Shown here: one piece after another, positions 1 to 8,635 of the stretch | How the letters are laid out: each line of letters opens with the position of its first letter | Position numbering within the stretch: the stretch's first letter is position 1 | Source of the DNA: Reyranella sp. | GTDB taxonomy: Bacteria > Pseudomonadota > Alphaproteobacteria > Reyranellales > Reyranellaceae | Assembly: GCA_019750135.1 (NCBI GenBank) | Contig: JAIEOV010000071.1 | Span: 1-43,326, forward strand | DNA length: 43,326 nucleotides | Direction: 5' to 3' | Notes under the pieces: model-generated | The model's database searches: none | Seen by the model: only the letters and a program-made list of their open reading frames with translations | What the model was told of the DNA's origin: nothing | Position numbers and translations under genes: made by a program

Positions 1-59
1 TCTACACCGAGCAGGAGTGTTGGAACTACCTCAAACACGCCGGATACGCTTCCGATTAA
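1..59 (+). mobile_element. 3' end of an IS630-family transposase (cut by window edge)
   Basis: Reading from base 3, the frame gives YTEQECWNYLKHAGYASD and then a TAA stop at 57-59. The pattern E-C-x-N-Y-(L/F)-x3-G-Y just before the stop is the usual C-terminal signature of IS630/Tc1-type transposases, which cut and paste DNA at TA dinucleotides. Only the last 18 residues are inside the window, so intactness cannot be judged. A TA dinucleotide at 73-74 could mark the element's end, but I cannot define a terminal inverted repeat from one end. The stop lies 82 bp before the amino-acid transporter operon. The family call rests on a short motif. Confidence 0.6.
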
Positions 60-141
60 GCGCTCGCCGCTCTAGGGGAGTTTGTCCGTCCCGCGGCTCG
101 GTTGCCGCCGGTGCACGCGGGCCACATTCGGAGCGGGCCGA

Positions 142-1179
142 ATGGTGCAGCCGACCTCTTTGGTTCGGCCGCTGGCAACAGCGGCTGGCCTGGCGATCGC
201 CCTGGTCACGTCGGCCGCCCACGCCGGGCCGTTGCTCGACGCCGTGCGCGAACGCGGTCACCTCGTGTGCGGCGTGGACGCCGGGGTCCTGGGCTTCATG
301 CAGCTCGACAATCAGGGTCGATGGTCGGGACTGGCCGTCGATGTCTGCCGCGCCGTGTCAGCCGCGGCCTTCGGTGACGCCGCCAGGGTGAAGTACGTTC
401 CCCTGACGCCGTTGTTTCATCTACCCGCCCTGCAGGCAGGCGACGTCGACGTGCTGGCGGCCAATTCGACCTACACTCTGACCTACGCCGCCGCGCTCGG
501 CGTGAAATTCGCCGGCATCTACTACTACGACGGCCAGGGAATCGTCGTGCCGCGCAGGCTCGGCATCCGGCATGCCCGCCAGCTGGCAGGCGCCGCGATC
601 TGCGTGCAACGCGGCAGCTCGGTCGAGAGCTCGCTCTCCGAATACTTCGCCGCTTCCCGCCTGAAGTTCAGGCAGGTGGCGATCGCCAGGGCCGACGAGG
701 CGAGGAGCGCCTACCTCGCCGGCCGTTGCGACGCGCTGACGGCCGACTTCTCCGCGCTTCACGCCATGCTCGCGACCCTCCCGTCTAAGACGGACGAGCA
801 TGTCATCCTGGGCCAGGCGCTTTCCAAGTCGCCGCTCGGGCCCGTGGTCCGTCACGACGACCAGGCGTTTGCCAACATCGTGCGCTGGGCGCTGCATGGC
901 ATGATCGCCGCCGAGGAGGCCGGGATCACGTCAGCCAATGTCGAGCGGATGCTGGCGACCACCGACCCGGCCATGATGCGGGCGCTCGGCGTCACGCCGG
1001 GCATCGGAGCGGCACTCGGCCTCCCGGACACCTGGTTCTACGCCGTCGTCAAGCAGGTGGGTAACTACGGCGAAAGCTACGACAGGAACCTCGGCAACCG
1101 CTCGCCGCTCGGGATTCCTCGCAGCCTCAACGCACAATGGACCAAGGGCGGCATCCTTTACGCGCCGCCGATCCGCTGA
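142..1179 (+). CDS. aapJ: General L-amino-acid ABC transporter, periplasmic binding protein (AapJ-like)
   Basis: 345 residues. Start ATG 142 was chosen because it opens a clean Sec signal peptide (hydrophobic core near residues 9-22, cleavage after SAAHA). Upstream in-frame TTG starts would bury that signal. The mature part has the family's opening RGHLVCGVD, a VDVCRA stretch, and the C-terminal VGNYGE and WTKGGILYAPPIR blocks typical of AapJ/BztA. It captures amino acids in the periplasm and delivers them to the AapQM permease encoded downstream. The 157-bp gap to the next gene is wide for an operon and contains a possible second promoter. The family is clear; substrate specificity is inferred. 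Confidence 0.88.
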   Translation: MVQPTSLVRPLATAAGLAIALVTSAAHAGPLLDAVRERGHLVCGVDAGVLGFMQLDNQGRWSGLAVDVCRAVSAAAFGDAARVKYVPLTPLFHLPALQAGDVDVLAANSTYTLTYAAALGVKFAGIYYYDGQGIVVPRRLGIRHARQLAGAAICVQRGSSVESSLSEYFAASRLKFRQVAIARADEARSAYLAGRCDALTADFSALHAMLATLPSKTDEHVILGQALSKSPLGPVVRHDDQAFANIVRWALHGMIAAEEAGITSANVERMLATTDPAMMRALGVTPGIGAALGLPDTWFYAVVKQVGNYGESYDRNLGNRSPLGIPRSLNAQWTKGGILYAPPIR

Positions 1180-1247
1180 AAATCGGCCGTTGGAGCCAGC
1201 AAGAATCAGACCGCATCGGGACTGCCCACGTTCCCCCGTTTGGCTGG

Positions 1248-1275
1248 TTGCAAGTGCGAAATTCCCTCTTACACT
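1248..1275 (+). promoter_or_regulatory. Possible sigma70 promoter ahead of aapQMP
   Basis: TTGCAA at 1248-1253 and TACACT at 1270-1275 with a 16-bp spacer, inside the 157-bp gap between aapJ and aapQ. The match is moderate. If active it would let the membrane and ATPase genes be transcribed separately from the binding protein. This is seen by eye only. Confidence 0.3.
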
Positions 1276-1336
1276 GCGGACAAGATCATTCGTCGAAGAC
1301 CCCGGAACAACCGCGGTCGGCAGGGGGAAAGAGCGG

Positions 1337-2527
1337 ATGGCAGTCGAGGCACTGAGCTCCGCGCCGCGCGTGAAAGTGGCGCCGTGGAACGACCCGGTCA
1401 TCCGCGGTTGGGCGTTCCAGATCGTCGTGGTCGGCTTGGTCGGCCTGCTCGCCTGGTATCTCGTCTCCAACACGATCGACAATCTGGAACGGCAGAAGAT
1501 CGCCAGCGGCTTCCACTATCTCGACCGCGAGGCGGGCTTCGAGATCGGCGACACGATGATCGCCTACTCGCCGGCCAGCACCTATGCCCGCGCCATCTGG
1601 GTCGGCCTCCTGAATACGCTGAAGGTGTCCGTGCTCGGCGTCATCATGGCGACCTTCCTCGGCACGGCGATCGGCGTCGGCAAGCTGTCCAACAACTGGC
1701 TGCTCGCCAAGATCTGCGAATGGTATGTCGAGGCGTTCCGCAACGTGCCGCTGCTGCTCTGGTTGTTCCTGTTCTATAAGCTGATCAGCGAGGCGTTCCC
1801 GGGGCCGCGACAGGCGATCGGCGCGTTCTGGAATAGCGTCTACCTGTCCAATCGCGGTCTCTACTTCCCGGTGCCGATTGCCGATCCGATCTACAAATGG
1901 ATGGGCGTCGCACTGTTGATCGGCATCGCCGGCGCCTGGGCCCTGCATCGGTGGGCGAAGAAGCGCCAGGAACTGACCGGCCAGCCCTTCCCGTCGATCT
2001 CGGCGGGCTTCGGCGTGGCGCTCGGCCTGCCGATCATCGTGTGGCTGCTGGGTGGCGCACCGCATCACATGAGCTGGCCGGAGCTGAAGGGCTTCAACTT
2101 CGACGGCGGCACCGTCATTCAGCCGGAGTTCACCGCTCTCCTGCTCGGCCTGGTGCTCTACACCTCGGCCTTCGTCGCCGAGATCGTGCGCTCGGGCATC
2201 CTGGCGCTGCACAAGGGCCAGAGCGAGGCCGCCGCCGCGCTCGGCCTCAGCCGCGGCCAGGCGATGCGGCTGGTGCTGCTGCCGCAGGCGCTGCGCGTGA
2301 TCGTGCCCCCGATGACCAGCCAATATCTCAACATCACCAAGAACAGCTCGCTCGCCATCGCCATCGGCTATCCCGACCTGGTGGCGTCGATCAACGTCAC
2401 CATCAACCAGACCGGCCAGGCGATCGAGAACGTGCTGATCATCATGGCGGCCTATCTGTCGGTCAGCCTGTCGATCTCGGCCTTCATGAACTGGTACAAC
2501 AAACGTATCGCCCTGAGGGAGCGCTGA
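1337..2527 (+). CDS. aapQ: General L-amino-acid ABC transporter permease (AapQ-like)
   Basis: 396 residues. ATG 1337 is preceded by a purine-rich AGGGGGAAAGAG, which decides the start over upstream in-frame codons. It is an inner-membrane protein of the polar-amino-acid permease family. The first hydrophobic segment lies near residues 17-40, followed by a long periplasmic/loop insert that makes AapQ/BztB proteins much longer than ordinary HisM-type permeases. The ATPase-contact EAA loop is visible as GQSEAAAALGLSRGQAMRL followed by LPQALRVIVPP. It forms a heterodimer with AapM, whose ATG begins 3 bp after this stop, so co-translation is likely. Confidence 0.92.
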   Translation: MAVEALSSAPRVKVAPWNDPVIRGWAFQIVVVGLVGLLAWYLVSNTIDNLERQKIASGFHYLDREAGFEIGDTMIAYSPASTYARAIWVGLLNTLKVSVLGVIMATFLGTAIGVGKLSNNWLLAKICEWYVEAFRNVPLLLWLFLFYKLISEAFPGPRQAIGAFWNSVYLSNRGLYFPVPIADPIYKWMGVALLIGIAGAWALHRWAKKRQELTGQPFPSISAGFGVALGLPIIVWLLGGAPHHMSWPELKGFNFDGGTVIQPEFTALLLGLVLYTSAFVAEIVRSGILALHKGQSEAAAALGLSRGQAMRLVLLPQALRVIVPPMTSQYLNITKNSSLAIAIGYPDLVASINVTINQTGQAIENVLIIMAAYLSVSLSISAFMNWYNKRIALRER

Positions 2528-2530
2528 GCG

Positions 2531-3811
2531 ATGACCGACATGCCCGTCGGCGAGCGCAAGCAGCTCGCTCCTCCCGTTGACGAGAGCGGCCCGTTCGGCT
2601 GGGCGCGCAAGCACCTGTTCTCGAGCTGGGCCAACGGCATCACCACGGTCGTGCTGATCGGGGCGATGGCCTGGATCCTGTCGTGGTTCCTGGAATGGGC
2701 GGTCTTCACCGCCAACTTCACCGCCTCGACCGGTTCGGAGTGTCGCGGCGGGGGCGCCTGCTGGGCGCTGATTCGCGAGAAGTGGCGCCTGATCTTCTTC
2801 GGCACCTTCCCCTTCGACCAGCAATGGCGGCCCTTCTTCGCCGTCGTGATCATGCTGGCGATGCTGATCATGACGTCCGACCGGCGCATGTGGAAGCCGT
2901 GGCGGCTGCTGGCGATCTGGAGCATCGGCTCGTTCTTCACCTTCCTGCTGATGTTCGGCCAGCTCCACATCCCGCTCAGCTTGTTCCTCGCCATCGCGCT
3001 GGTGATCGGCGGCGGCGGCATGAGCTTCCGCAAAGGCATCGCCCAAGCCGGCGAGATGAACGCCTATCGCGCGCTCGCCGCCATCGGCCTGGTCGGACTG
3101 GTGCTGCTCGTCGTCGGTGTCCTGCCGAACTGGAAGCTGCCGATCGCGCCCTTCAGCTACGTCGAGACCGGCCTGTGGGGCGGCATCCCGGTGACGCTGA
3201 TCCTCGCCACCTACGGCCTGCTGTTCGCCTTCCCCTACGGCATCCTGCTGGCGCTGGGCCGGCGCTCGAACCTGCCGCTGATCAAGGGCTTGTGCGTGGG
3301 CTTCATCGAGCTGATCCGCGGCGTGCCGCTGATCAGCCTGCTGATCATGGCCTCGGTCATGCTGCCGCTGTTCCTGCCGACCGGCGTCACCTTCGACAAG
3401 TTCCTGCGCGCCCAGGTCGCCGTCATCCTGTTCGCCGGCGCCTACATCGCCGAGATCATCCGCGGCGGCCTGCAGTCGCTGCCAAAGGGCCAGTTCGAGG
3501 CGGCCGACGCGATGGGCCTCAACTACGTGCAGAAGACGACGCTGATCATCCTGCCGCAGGCCCTGCGCGTGGTGATCCCGCCCCTGATCAACACCTTCAT
3601 CGGCTTTTTCAAGGACACCTCGCTGGTGCTGATCATCGGCATCTTCGACTTCCTCAACACCGCCAACCAGGCGCTGGTCGATCCAGCCTGGGCGGGCTAC
3701 CCCGGCGAGGTCTATCTCTTCGCCGCCTTCGTCTACTTCTGCTTCTGCTATTCGATGTCGCGGTACTCCAAGTACCTCGAGGTCGAGCTCAACAAGGGAA
3801 CCCGCCGCTAG
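2531..3811 (+). CDS. aapM: General L-amino-acid ABC transporter permease (AapM-like)
   Basis: 426 residues and multi-spanning, the partner of AapQ. The C-terminal half holds the BPD_transp_1 core with the EAA motif GQFEAADAMGLNYVQKTTL and then LPQALRVVIPP. The N-terminal third has extra hydrophobic segments characteristic of AapM/BztC. The start at ATG 2531 sits 3 bp after the aapQ stop. A 20-bp gap with GAGGAGA leads to the ATPase gene. With AapQ it forms the membrane channel for amino acids in the inner membrane. Nothing unusual is seen in length or motifs. Confidence 0.92.
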   Translation: MTDMPVGERKQLAPPVDESGPFGWARKHLFSSWANGITTVVLIGAMAWILSWFLEWAVFTANFTASTGSECRGGGACWALIREKWRLIFFGTFPFDQQWRPFFAVVIMLAMLIMTSDRRMWKPWRLLAIWSIGSFFTFLLMFGQLHIPLSLFLAIALVIGGGGMSFRKGIAQAGEMNAYRALAAIGLVGLVLLVVGVLPNWKLPIAPFSYVETGLWGGIPVTLILATYGLLFAFPYGILLALGRRSNLPLIKGLCVGFIELIRGVPLISLLIMASVMLPLFLPTGVTFDKFLRAQVAVILFAGAYIAEIIRGGLQSLPKGQFEAADAMGLNYVQKTTLIILPQALRVVIPPLINTFIGFFKDTSLVLIIGIFDFLNTANQALVDPAWAGYPGEVYLFAAFVYFCFCYSMSRYSKYLEVELNKGTRR

Positions 3812-3831
3812 GCGGCCGAGGAGATCAGATC

Positions 3832-4602
<771 letters not shown>

Positions 4603-4654
4603 GCCGAACGGCGGCGCCTTGGCGACGCCTTGATCGCGGTCTAGTCACCCGGCC

Positions 4655-5707
4655 ATGAAAGTCCTGGTCACCGGCGGCGCGGGGTTCATCGGCTCGGCGG
4701 TCGTGCGCCACATCATCCGCGACACCGACTGGACGGTGGCCAACGTCGACAAGCTCACCTATGCGGGCAACCTCGAGTCGCTCGCCGAGGCGCGCGACAG
4801 CAACCGGCACACCCATTTCAAGGTCGATATTGCCGATCGCGCCGCGATCGACGACATCTTCGAGGCCTTTCGGCCCGACGCCGTGCTGCATCTGGCAGCC
4901 GAGAGCCATGTCGACCGCTCGATCGACGGCGCCGCGCCTTTCATCGCCACCAATGTCGGCGGCACCTTCACCTTGCTCGAGGCTGCCCTCGCCTACTGGC
5001 GCAAGCTCGAAGCCGATGCCCGCGCGCGCTTCCGCTTCCAGCACATCTCGACCGACGAAGTGTTCGGCTCCCTCGGGCCCACCGGCAAGTTCAGCGAGAC
5101 CACGCCCTACGCACCGAACTCGCCCTACGCCGCCAGCAAGGCCGCGTCCGACCACCTGGTGCGCGCCTGGCACCACACGCACGGCCTGCCGACGCTCGCC
5201 ACCAACTGCTCCAACAACTACGGGCCGTATCACTTCCCCGAGAAGCTGATCCCGCTCACCATCATCCGCGCCCTGCGCGGCCAGAGCCTGCCGGTCTACG
5301 GTAAGGGCGAGAACGTGCGCGACTGGCTGCATGTAGAGGATCATGCCGAGGCGCTGACCCTGGTGCTGCGCCAGGGCCGGCCAGGCGAGACCTACAACGT
5401 CGGCGGTGACAGCGAGCGCAAGAATATCGACGTCGTGCGCGGCATTTGCCGCCTGCTCGACGAGATGGCGCCTGACAGTCAGCACCGGCCGCACGAGGGG
5501 CTGATCGAGTTCGTCACGGATCGCCCGGGCCACGACGCCCGCTACGCCATCGACGCCACCAAGATCACCACCGAGCTCGGCTGGCAGCCACGCCACGCCT
5601 TCGAGGACGGTCTGCGCCAGACCGTTCGCTGGTACCTCGACCACAAGGGGTGGTGGGAACGGGTCATGAGCGGGGCATATCGCGGGGAACGACTCGGTCT
5701 CGGATGA
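4655..5707 (+). CDS. rfbB: dTDP-glucose 4,6-dehydratase
   Basis: 350 residues, an extended-SDR enzyme. It converts dTDP-D-glucose to dTDP-4-keto-6-deoxyglucose in the cytoplasm, the entry step for dTDP-deoxysugars. Visible features are the NAD-binding TGGAGFIGS (6-14), the catalytic T-D-E triad (133-135) and Y158-x3-K162. The block NCSNNYGPYHFPEKLIPL is diagnostic of RfbB/RmlB. Neighbouring rmlA, rmlC and rmlD are absent from the window. Instead, a 3,4-ketoisomerase-like and an aminotransferase gene lie on the opposite strand at 7113-8635, so its product probably feeds a 3-amino-3,6-dideoxyhexose. Start ATG 4655 is unambiguous. Confidence 0.93.
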   Translation: MKVLVTGGAGFIGSAVVRHIIRDTDWTVANVDKLTYAGNLESLAEARDSNRHTHFKVDIADRAAIDDIFEAFRPDAVLHLAAESHVDRSIDGAAPFIATNVGGTFTLLEAALAYWRKLEADARARFRFQHISTDEVFGSLGPTGKFSETTPYAPNSPYAASKAASDHLVRAWHHTHGLPTLATNCSNNYGPYHFPEKLIPLTIIRALRGQSLPVYGKGENVRDWLHVEDHAEALTLVLRQGRPGETYNVGGDSERKNIDVVRGICRLLDEMAPDSQHRPHEGLIEFVTDRPGHDARYAIDATKITTELGWQPRHAFEDGLRQTVRWYLDHKGWWERVMSGAYRGERLGLG

Positions 5708-5718
5708 GTTGAGTCCGC

Positions 5719-5874
5719 ATGAGGTACATCGCGCTCTTCATCGCGGTTGCCCTGCTCGTCGGCTGCGACCGCGACCCCTACATCGGCCGCAAGGGCGGCT
5801 ACATGCCGGGCGAGGCATACCACCACAACAGCGGCCTCTACCCAGGCATGACGCTCAATCAAGCCGGCGCTTGA
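5719..5874 (+). CDS. Small predicted lipoprotein, 51 residues
   Basis: A short gene starting 11 bp after the rfbB stop. It encodes a hydrophobic N-terminus and a lipobox LLVGC with Cys16, followed by a polar tail rich in Gly, Tyr and His (YIGRKGGYMPGEAYHHNSGL). The signal and lipobox fit lipid attachment to the envelope. No domain is recognised. Its last 20 bp overlap the 3' end of the convergent luciferase-like gene. The clean lipobox argues for a real gene; small size and lack of a known family limit certainty. Confidence 0.6.
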   Translation: MRYIALFIAVALLVGCDRDPYIGRKGGYMPGEAYHHNSGLYPGMTLNQAGA

Positions 5875-6703
5875 TTTCGGCCCACTGGTCGAGGATGGGC
5901 ATGATCTTGTCGTCCTTCTCGGCCGGTAGCGAGAACACGACACGATCGATGCCGAGCTCACGGTAGCGCTTCAGGCGCTCGAGGTCGGGCGACACGCGGA
6001 AAGTGCTGATCGACAGGGTCGCCGGATCGCGACCGGCCTCCTTGGCCATGGCGCGGAACTTGTCGAGCACTTCAATGCCGTCGCGGTCGAGCCAGTCGTC
6101 GCGCGGGATCCAGCCGTCGCCGTAACGGACGGCGCGACGCGCCGCATAGGGGTAGGCGCCGCCGACGATGATCGGCGGGTGCGGCTTCTGGAACGGCTTG
6201 GGCCATTGCTTCATCTTGCCGAAATTCACGAACTCGCCGTGATACTCGGGCTCCTCCTCGGCCCAGATCGCCTTCATCGCCTCGATGCGCTCGCGCGCGA
6301 GCTTGTGGCGGCTGTCGAAGACCGTGCCGTGGTTCTCGATCTCGTCCTGGTTCCAGCCGTTGCCGACGCCGAACAGGAAGCGGCCTTGGCTGAGCTGGTC
6401 GATGGAGGAGACCATCTTGGCGGTGACGATGGGATCGCGCTGGGTGATCAAGGCGATGCCAGTGCCGATCTTCAACCTGCTGGTCACGGTCGCGGCCGTA
6501 TTGAGCGCCAGGAACGGATCCATCAGCTCGTAGTAGGCCTGCACGAGGCCGCCCGAGGCCGGGTAGTTCGACTTGCGCGACGACGGGATGTGCGTGTGTT
6601 CGGGAACCCAGAGCGATTCGAAACCGCGTTCCTCCATGGCGCGCGCCAGCGGCGCGGGTTGCATGGAACCCGTGGTGAAGAACATGACAGCGCCGATTTT
6701 CAT
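5855..6703 (-). CDS. LLM-class F420-dependent-type oxidoreductase
   Basis: 282 residues, a luciferase-like TIM-barrel. It starts MKIGAVMFFTT, then ESLWVPEHTHIP, LKIGTGI, the flavin-site block GRFLFGVGNGWNQDEIENHG, and PPIIVGGAYPYAARRAVRYGDGWIP. This pattern fits the subfamily related to mycobacterial Rv2161c (TIGR03619). Such enzymes transfer hydride using F420 or FMN; the substrate is unknown. ATG at 6703 was chosen because the family begins at this residue. The gene stands alone between two small lipoprotein genes on the other strand. F420 dependence is a family label, and FMN use is equally possible here. Confidence 0.85.
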   Translation of the reverse strand: MKIGAVMFFTTGSMQPAPLARAMEERGFESLWVPEHTHIPSSRKSNYPASGGLVQAYYELMDPFLALNTAATVTSRLKIGTGIALITQRDPIVTAKMVSSIDQLSQGRFLFGVGNGWNQDEIENHGTVFDSRHKLARERIEAMKAIWAEEEPEYHGEFVNFGKMKQWPKPFQKPHPPIIVGGAYPYAARRAVRYGDGWIPRDDWLDRDGIEVLDKFRAMAKEAGRDPATLSISTFRVSPDLERLKRYRELGIDRVVFSLPAEKDDKIMPILDQWAEIKRRLD

Positions 6704-6823
6704 GGCTCGATTTCGCTCCGCCTCACATGACGATGGCCGCATTGTGGCGATTTTCATCGTTTTGGGAACCACCGAGCGACAAGCGGGTTGATGTCGCAAT
6801 CGAATTCCAATGAGGAGATCGCC

Positions 6824-7111
6824 ATGAAACCCGTCAGCTCGATCGTCGTACTTGCGGCCCTGGCCGCCTCCGTGGCCGCCTGCTCGGTGCAGGAGCGCAC
6901 TTACTATCCGCGGCAGCAGTACGCCTACGCGCCGGGCACCACGACCTACTACAGCGCTCCCGGCGCCACCGTCGTCGCCACCACGCCGGCGCCCGCTTAC
7001 TACAGCTACGACCAGCCGAGCTTCCAGAAGTCGAACGTCTATTCGTCGAAGTGGGACTACTATCGCAACTACCAGGGCATCCACGACGGCCCCGAGCGGA
7101 CCGGCTGGTAG
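6824..7111 (+). CDS. Small Tyr-rich predicted lipoprotein, 95 residues
   Basis: ATG 6824 follows TGAGGAGATC, a strong ribosome site. The N-terminus MKPVSSIVVLAALAASVAAC is a lipoprotein signal with lipobox VAAC (Cys20). The mature part is low-complexity, rich in Tyr, Pro, Ala and Thr, and ends in SSKWDYYRNYQGIHDGPER. It is probably an outer-membrane-anchored envelope protein of unknown function. The stop is 1 bp from the stop of the convergent aminotransferase gene. It is similar in style, not clearly in sequence, to the 51-residue lipoprotein at 5719. Confidence 0.8.
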   Translation: MKPVSSIVVLAALAASVAACSVQERTYYPRQQYAYAPGTTTYYSAPGATVVATTPAPAYYSYDQPSFQKSNVYSSKWDYYRNYQGIHDGPERTGW

Positions 7112-7112
7112 C

Positions 7113-8213
7113 TCAGCGTAACGTGGCCTGAAGGACGGCGGCGACCTCGTCGACCGCCGTCTCAGGCATGTGCGCGCCCATCGGCAGGCTGAGCACGGTC
7201 TCGGCGAGCTGTTCCGCCAGCGGGAACGAGCCCTTGCCCAGGCCAAGATCGGCGTAGGCCGCCTGCAGGTGGGGTGGAATCGGATAGTGGATCAGCGAGC
7301 CGATGCCCGCCTTGTCCAGCGCCGCCATCACTTCGGCGCGACGCTCGGTGCGCACGACGTAGAGATGCCAGACCGGCTCGGCCCATTGCGGCACGCGCGG
7401 CAGGCCGAGGCCGGGAATACCCGCCAGCTTGTCGTCGTAGCGCGCAGCGAGGCCCCGGCGGTGCTCGTTCCAGGCGTCGAGCCTCGGCAGTTTTACGCGC
7501 AGCAGTGCGGCTTGCATCTCGTCCAGGCGCGAGTTGAAGCCGCGCTCGAGATTCACGTACTTCACCTTGCTGCCGTAGTTGCGCAGCACGCGCAGCCGGT
7601 CGGCCAGCTTCGCGTCATCGGTCGTGACCGCGCCGGCATCGCCGAAGGCGCCGAAATTCTTGGTCGGAAAGAAGCTGTGGGCGCCGGCATCGCCCAGAGC
7701 GCCGGCGCGCCGGCCGCGCACCTTGGCGCCCTGCGCCTGCGCCACGTCCTCGACCACCTTGAGCCCGTGCTTGCGGGCCAGCGCCATGATGGCGTCCATG
7801 TCGGCCGGCTCGCCGTAGAGATGGACCGGCATGATCGCCTTGGTGCGCGACGTGATGGCGGCGGCGATGCGTTCGGGATCGATGTTGGGCCCGCCGGGCG
7901 TCGGCTCGACCGGTACGACCTTGGCGCCGACCGCCGTGATCGCAAGCCAGGTGGCGATGTAGGTGTTCGACGGCGTGATGACCTCGTCGCCGGCGCCGAG
8001 GTCCCAGCCGCGCAGCACCAGTTCCAGCGCCTCCAGCCCGTTGCCTAGGCCGACGCAGTGCCTGGTGCCGCAGAAGGCGGCGTATTCGTCCTCGAAGGCC
8101 TCGACCTCCTTGCCGAGCACGAACCAGCCCGATTCCATGACTCGCGCAAAGGCCGCGTCAAGCTCGGGCTTCAGCTCGGCATAGACCGCTTTCATGTCCA
8201 GGAAGGGGATCAT
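7113..8213 (-). CDS. DegT/DnrJ/EryC1/StrS-family sugar aminotransferase (FdtB/QdtB-like)
   Basis: 366 residues, a PLP enzyme that aminates keto-sugar nucleotides. The PLP lysine is Lys185 in SFFPTKNFGAFGDAGA. The cofactor aspartate is Asp156 in VVEDVAQAQGA, and the N-terminal block TPSNTYIATW is typical of the family. Its ATG overlaps the stop of the upstream isomerase-like gene by 4 bp (ATGA), so the two are translationally coupled. With the isomerase and RfbB this fits amination at C3 of a dTDP-3-keto-6-deoxyhexose (Fuc3N or Qui3N type). The amine position is inferred from the neighbour, not from this sequence alone. Confidence 0.87.
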   Translation of the reverse strand: MIPFLDMKAVYAELKPELDAAFARVMESGWFVLGKEVEAFEDEYAAFCGTRHCVGLGNGLEALELVLRGWDLGAGDEVITPSNTYIATWLAITAVGAKVVPVEPTPGGPNIDPERIAAAITSRTKAIMPVHLYGEPADMDAIMALARKHGLKVVEDVAQAQGAKVRGRRAGALGDAGAHSFFPTKNFGAFGDAGAVTTDDAKLADRLRVLRNYGSKVKYVNLERGFNSRLDEMQAALLRVKLPRLDAWNEHRRGLAARYDDKLAGIPGLGLPRVPQWAEPVWHLYVVRTERRAEVMAALDKAGIGSLIHYPIPPHLQAAYADLGLGKGSFPLAEQLAETVLSLPMGAHMPETAVDEVAAVLQATLR

Positions 8214-8635
8214 GGCCGGCTCATCGCTTCGCGCCTGAAGACGTCGTAGTCGCGCAGGTACTCGGCATCCTCGTAGTAGGTCGAGGCGATCACCATGATG
8301 GCCGAACCCTCGGCGAAATCCGTGAGCTCGTGCCACACCCAGGTGCCGACGAAGAGCGCGCGCGCCGGATCGTCCAGGCTGACCGTCTCCGTCGTCCGGC
8401 CATCGTCGAGATGGACGCGGCAGCCGCCGTGCAGAGGCACGAACACCAGCTCCGACTGGCGATGGCCATGCCGGCCGCGCCATTGACCCGGTGCGATGTG
8501 GTGCAGCCAGAACAGCCGCTTGGGATGGAACGGCAGATCGCGGCCGGCCTCGAAAAAATTGATGCGGCCGCGCTCGTCGACGGCGCCGCGCACGTCGATC
8601 CAGCGGCAATTCCTCGTCTTCAATCCAGCGGTCAT
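8210..8635 (-). CDS. WxcM/FdtA-like dTDP-4-keto-6-deoxyhexose 3,4-ketoisomerase
   Basis: 141 residues, a single cupin. Recognisable blocks are GRINFFEAG, PFHPKRLFWLHHIA, the active-site histidine stretch RGRHGHRQSELVFVPLHGG, and ASTYYEDAEYLRDYDVF at the C-terminus. These match the FdtA/QdtA/TylM-like 3,4-ketoisomerase family, which moves the keto group of dTDP-4-keto-6-deoxyglucose from C4 to C3. Start ATG 8635 overlaps the upstream transporter stop (TGATG), and its own stop overlaps the aminotransferase start (ATGA). Whether the product is the xylo or ribo epimer cannot be told by eye. Confidence 0.83.
   Translation of the reverse strand: MTAGLKTRNCRWIDVRGAVDERGRINFFEAGRDLPFHPKRLFWLHHIAPGQWRGRHGHRQSELVFVPLHGGCRVHLDDGRTTETVSLDDPARALFVGTWVWHELTDFAEGSAIMVIASTYYEDAEYLRDYDVFRREAMSRP

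Noticed and set aside
1286..3046. Very long minus-strand frames opposite the aap genes
   Set aside because: They are antisense shadows of GC-rich genes: rich in Arg/Asp/Gly/Gln/His, without domains, and the + strand proteins have complete ABC motifs.
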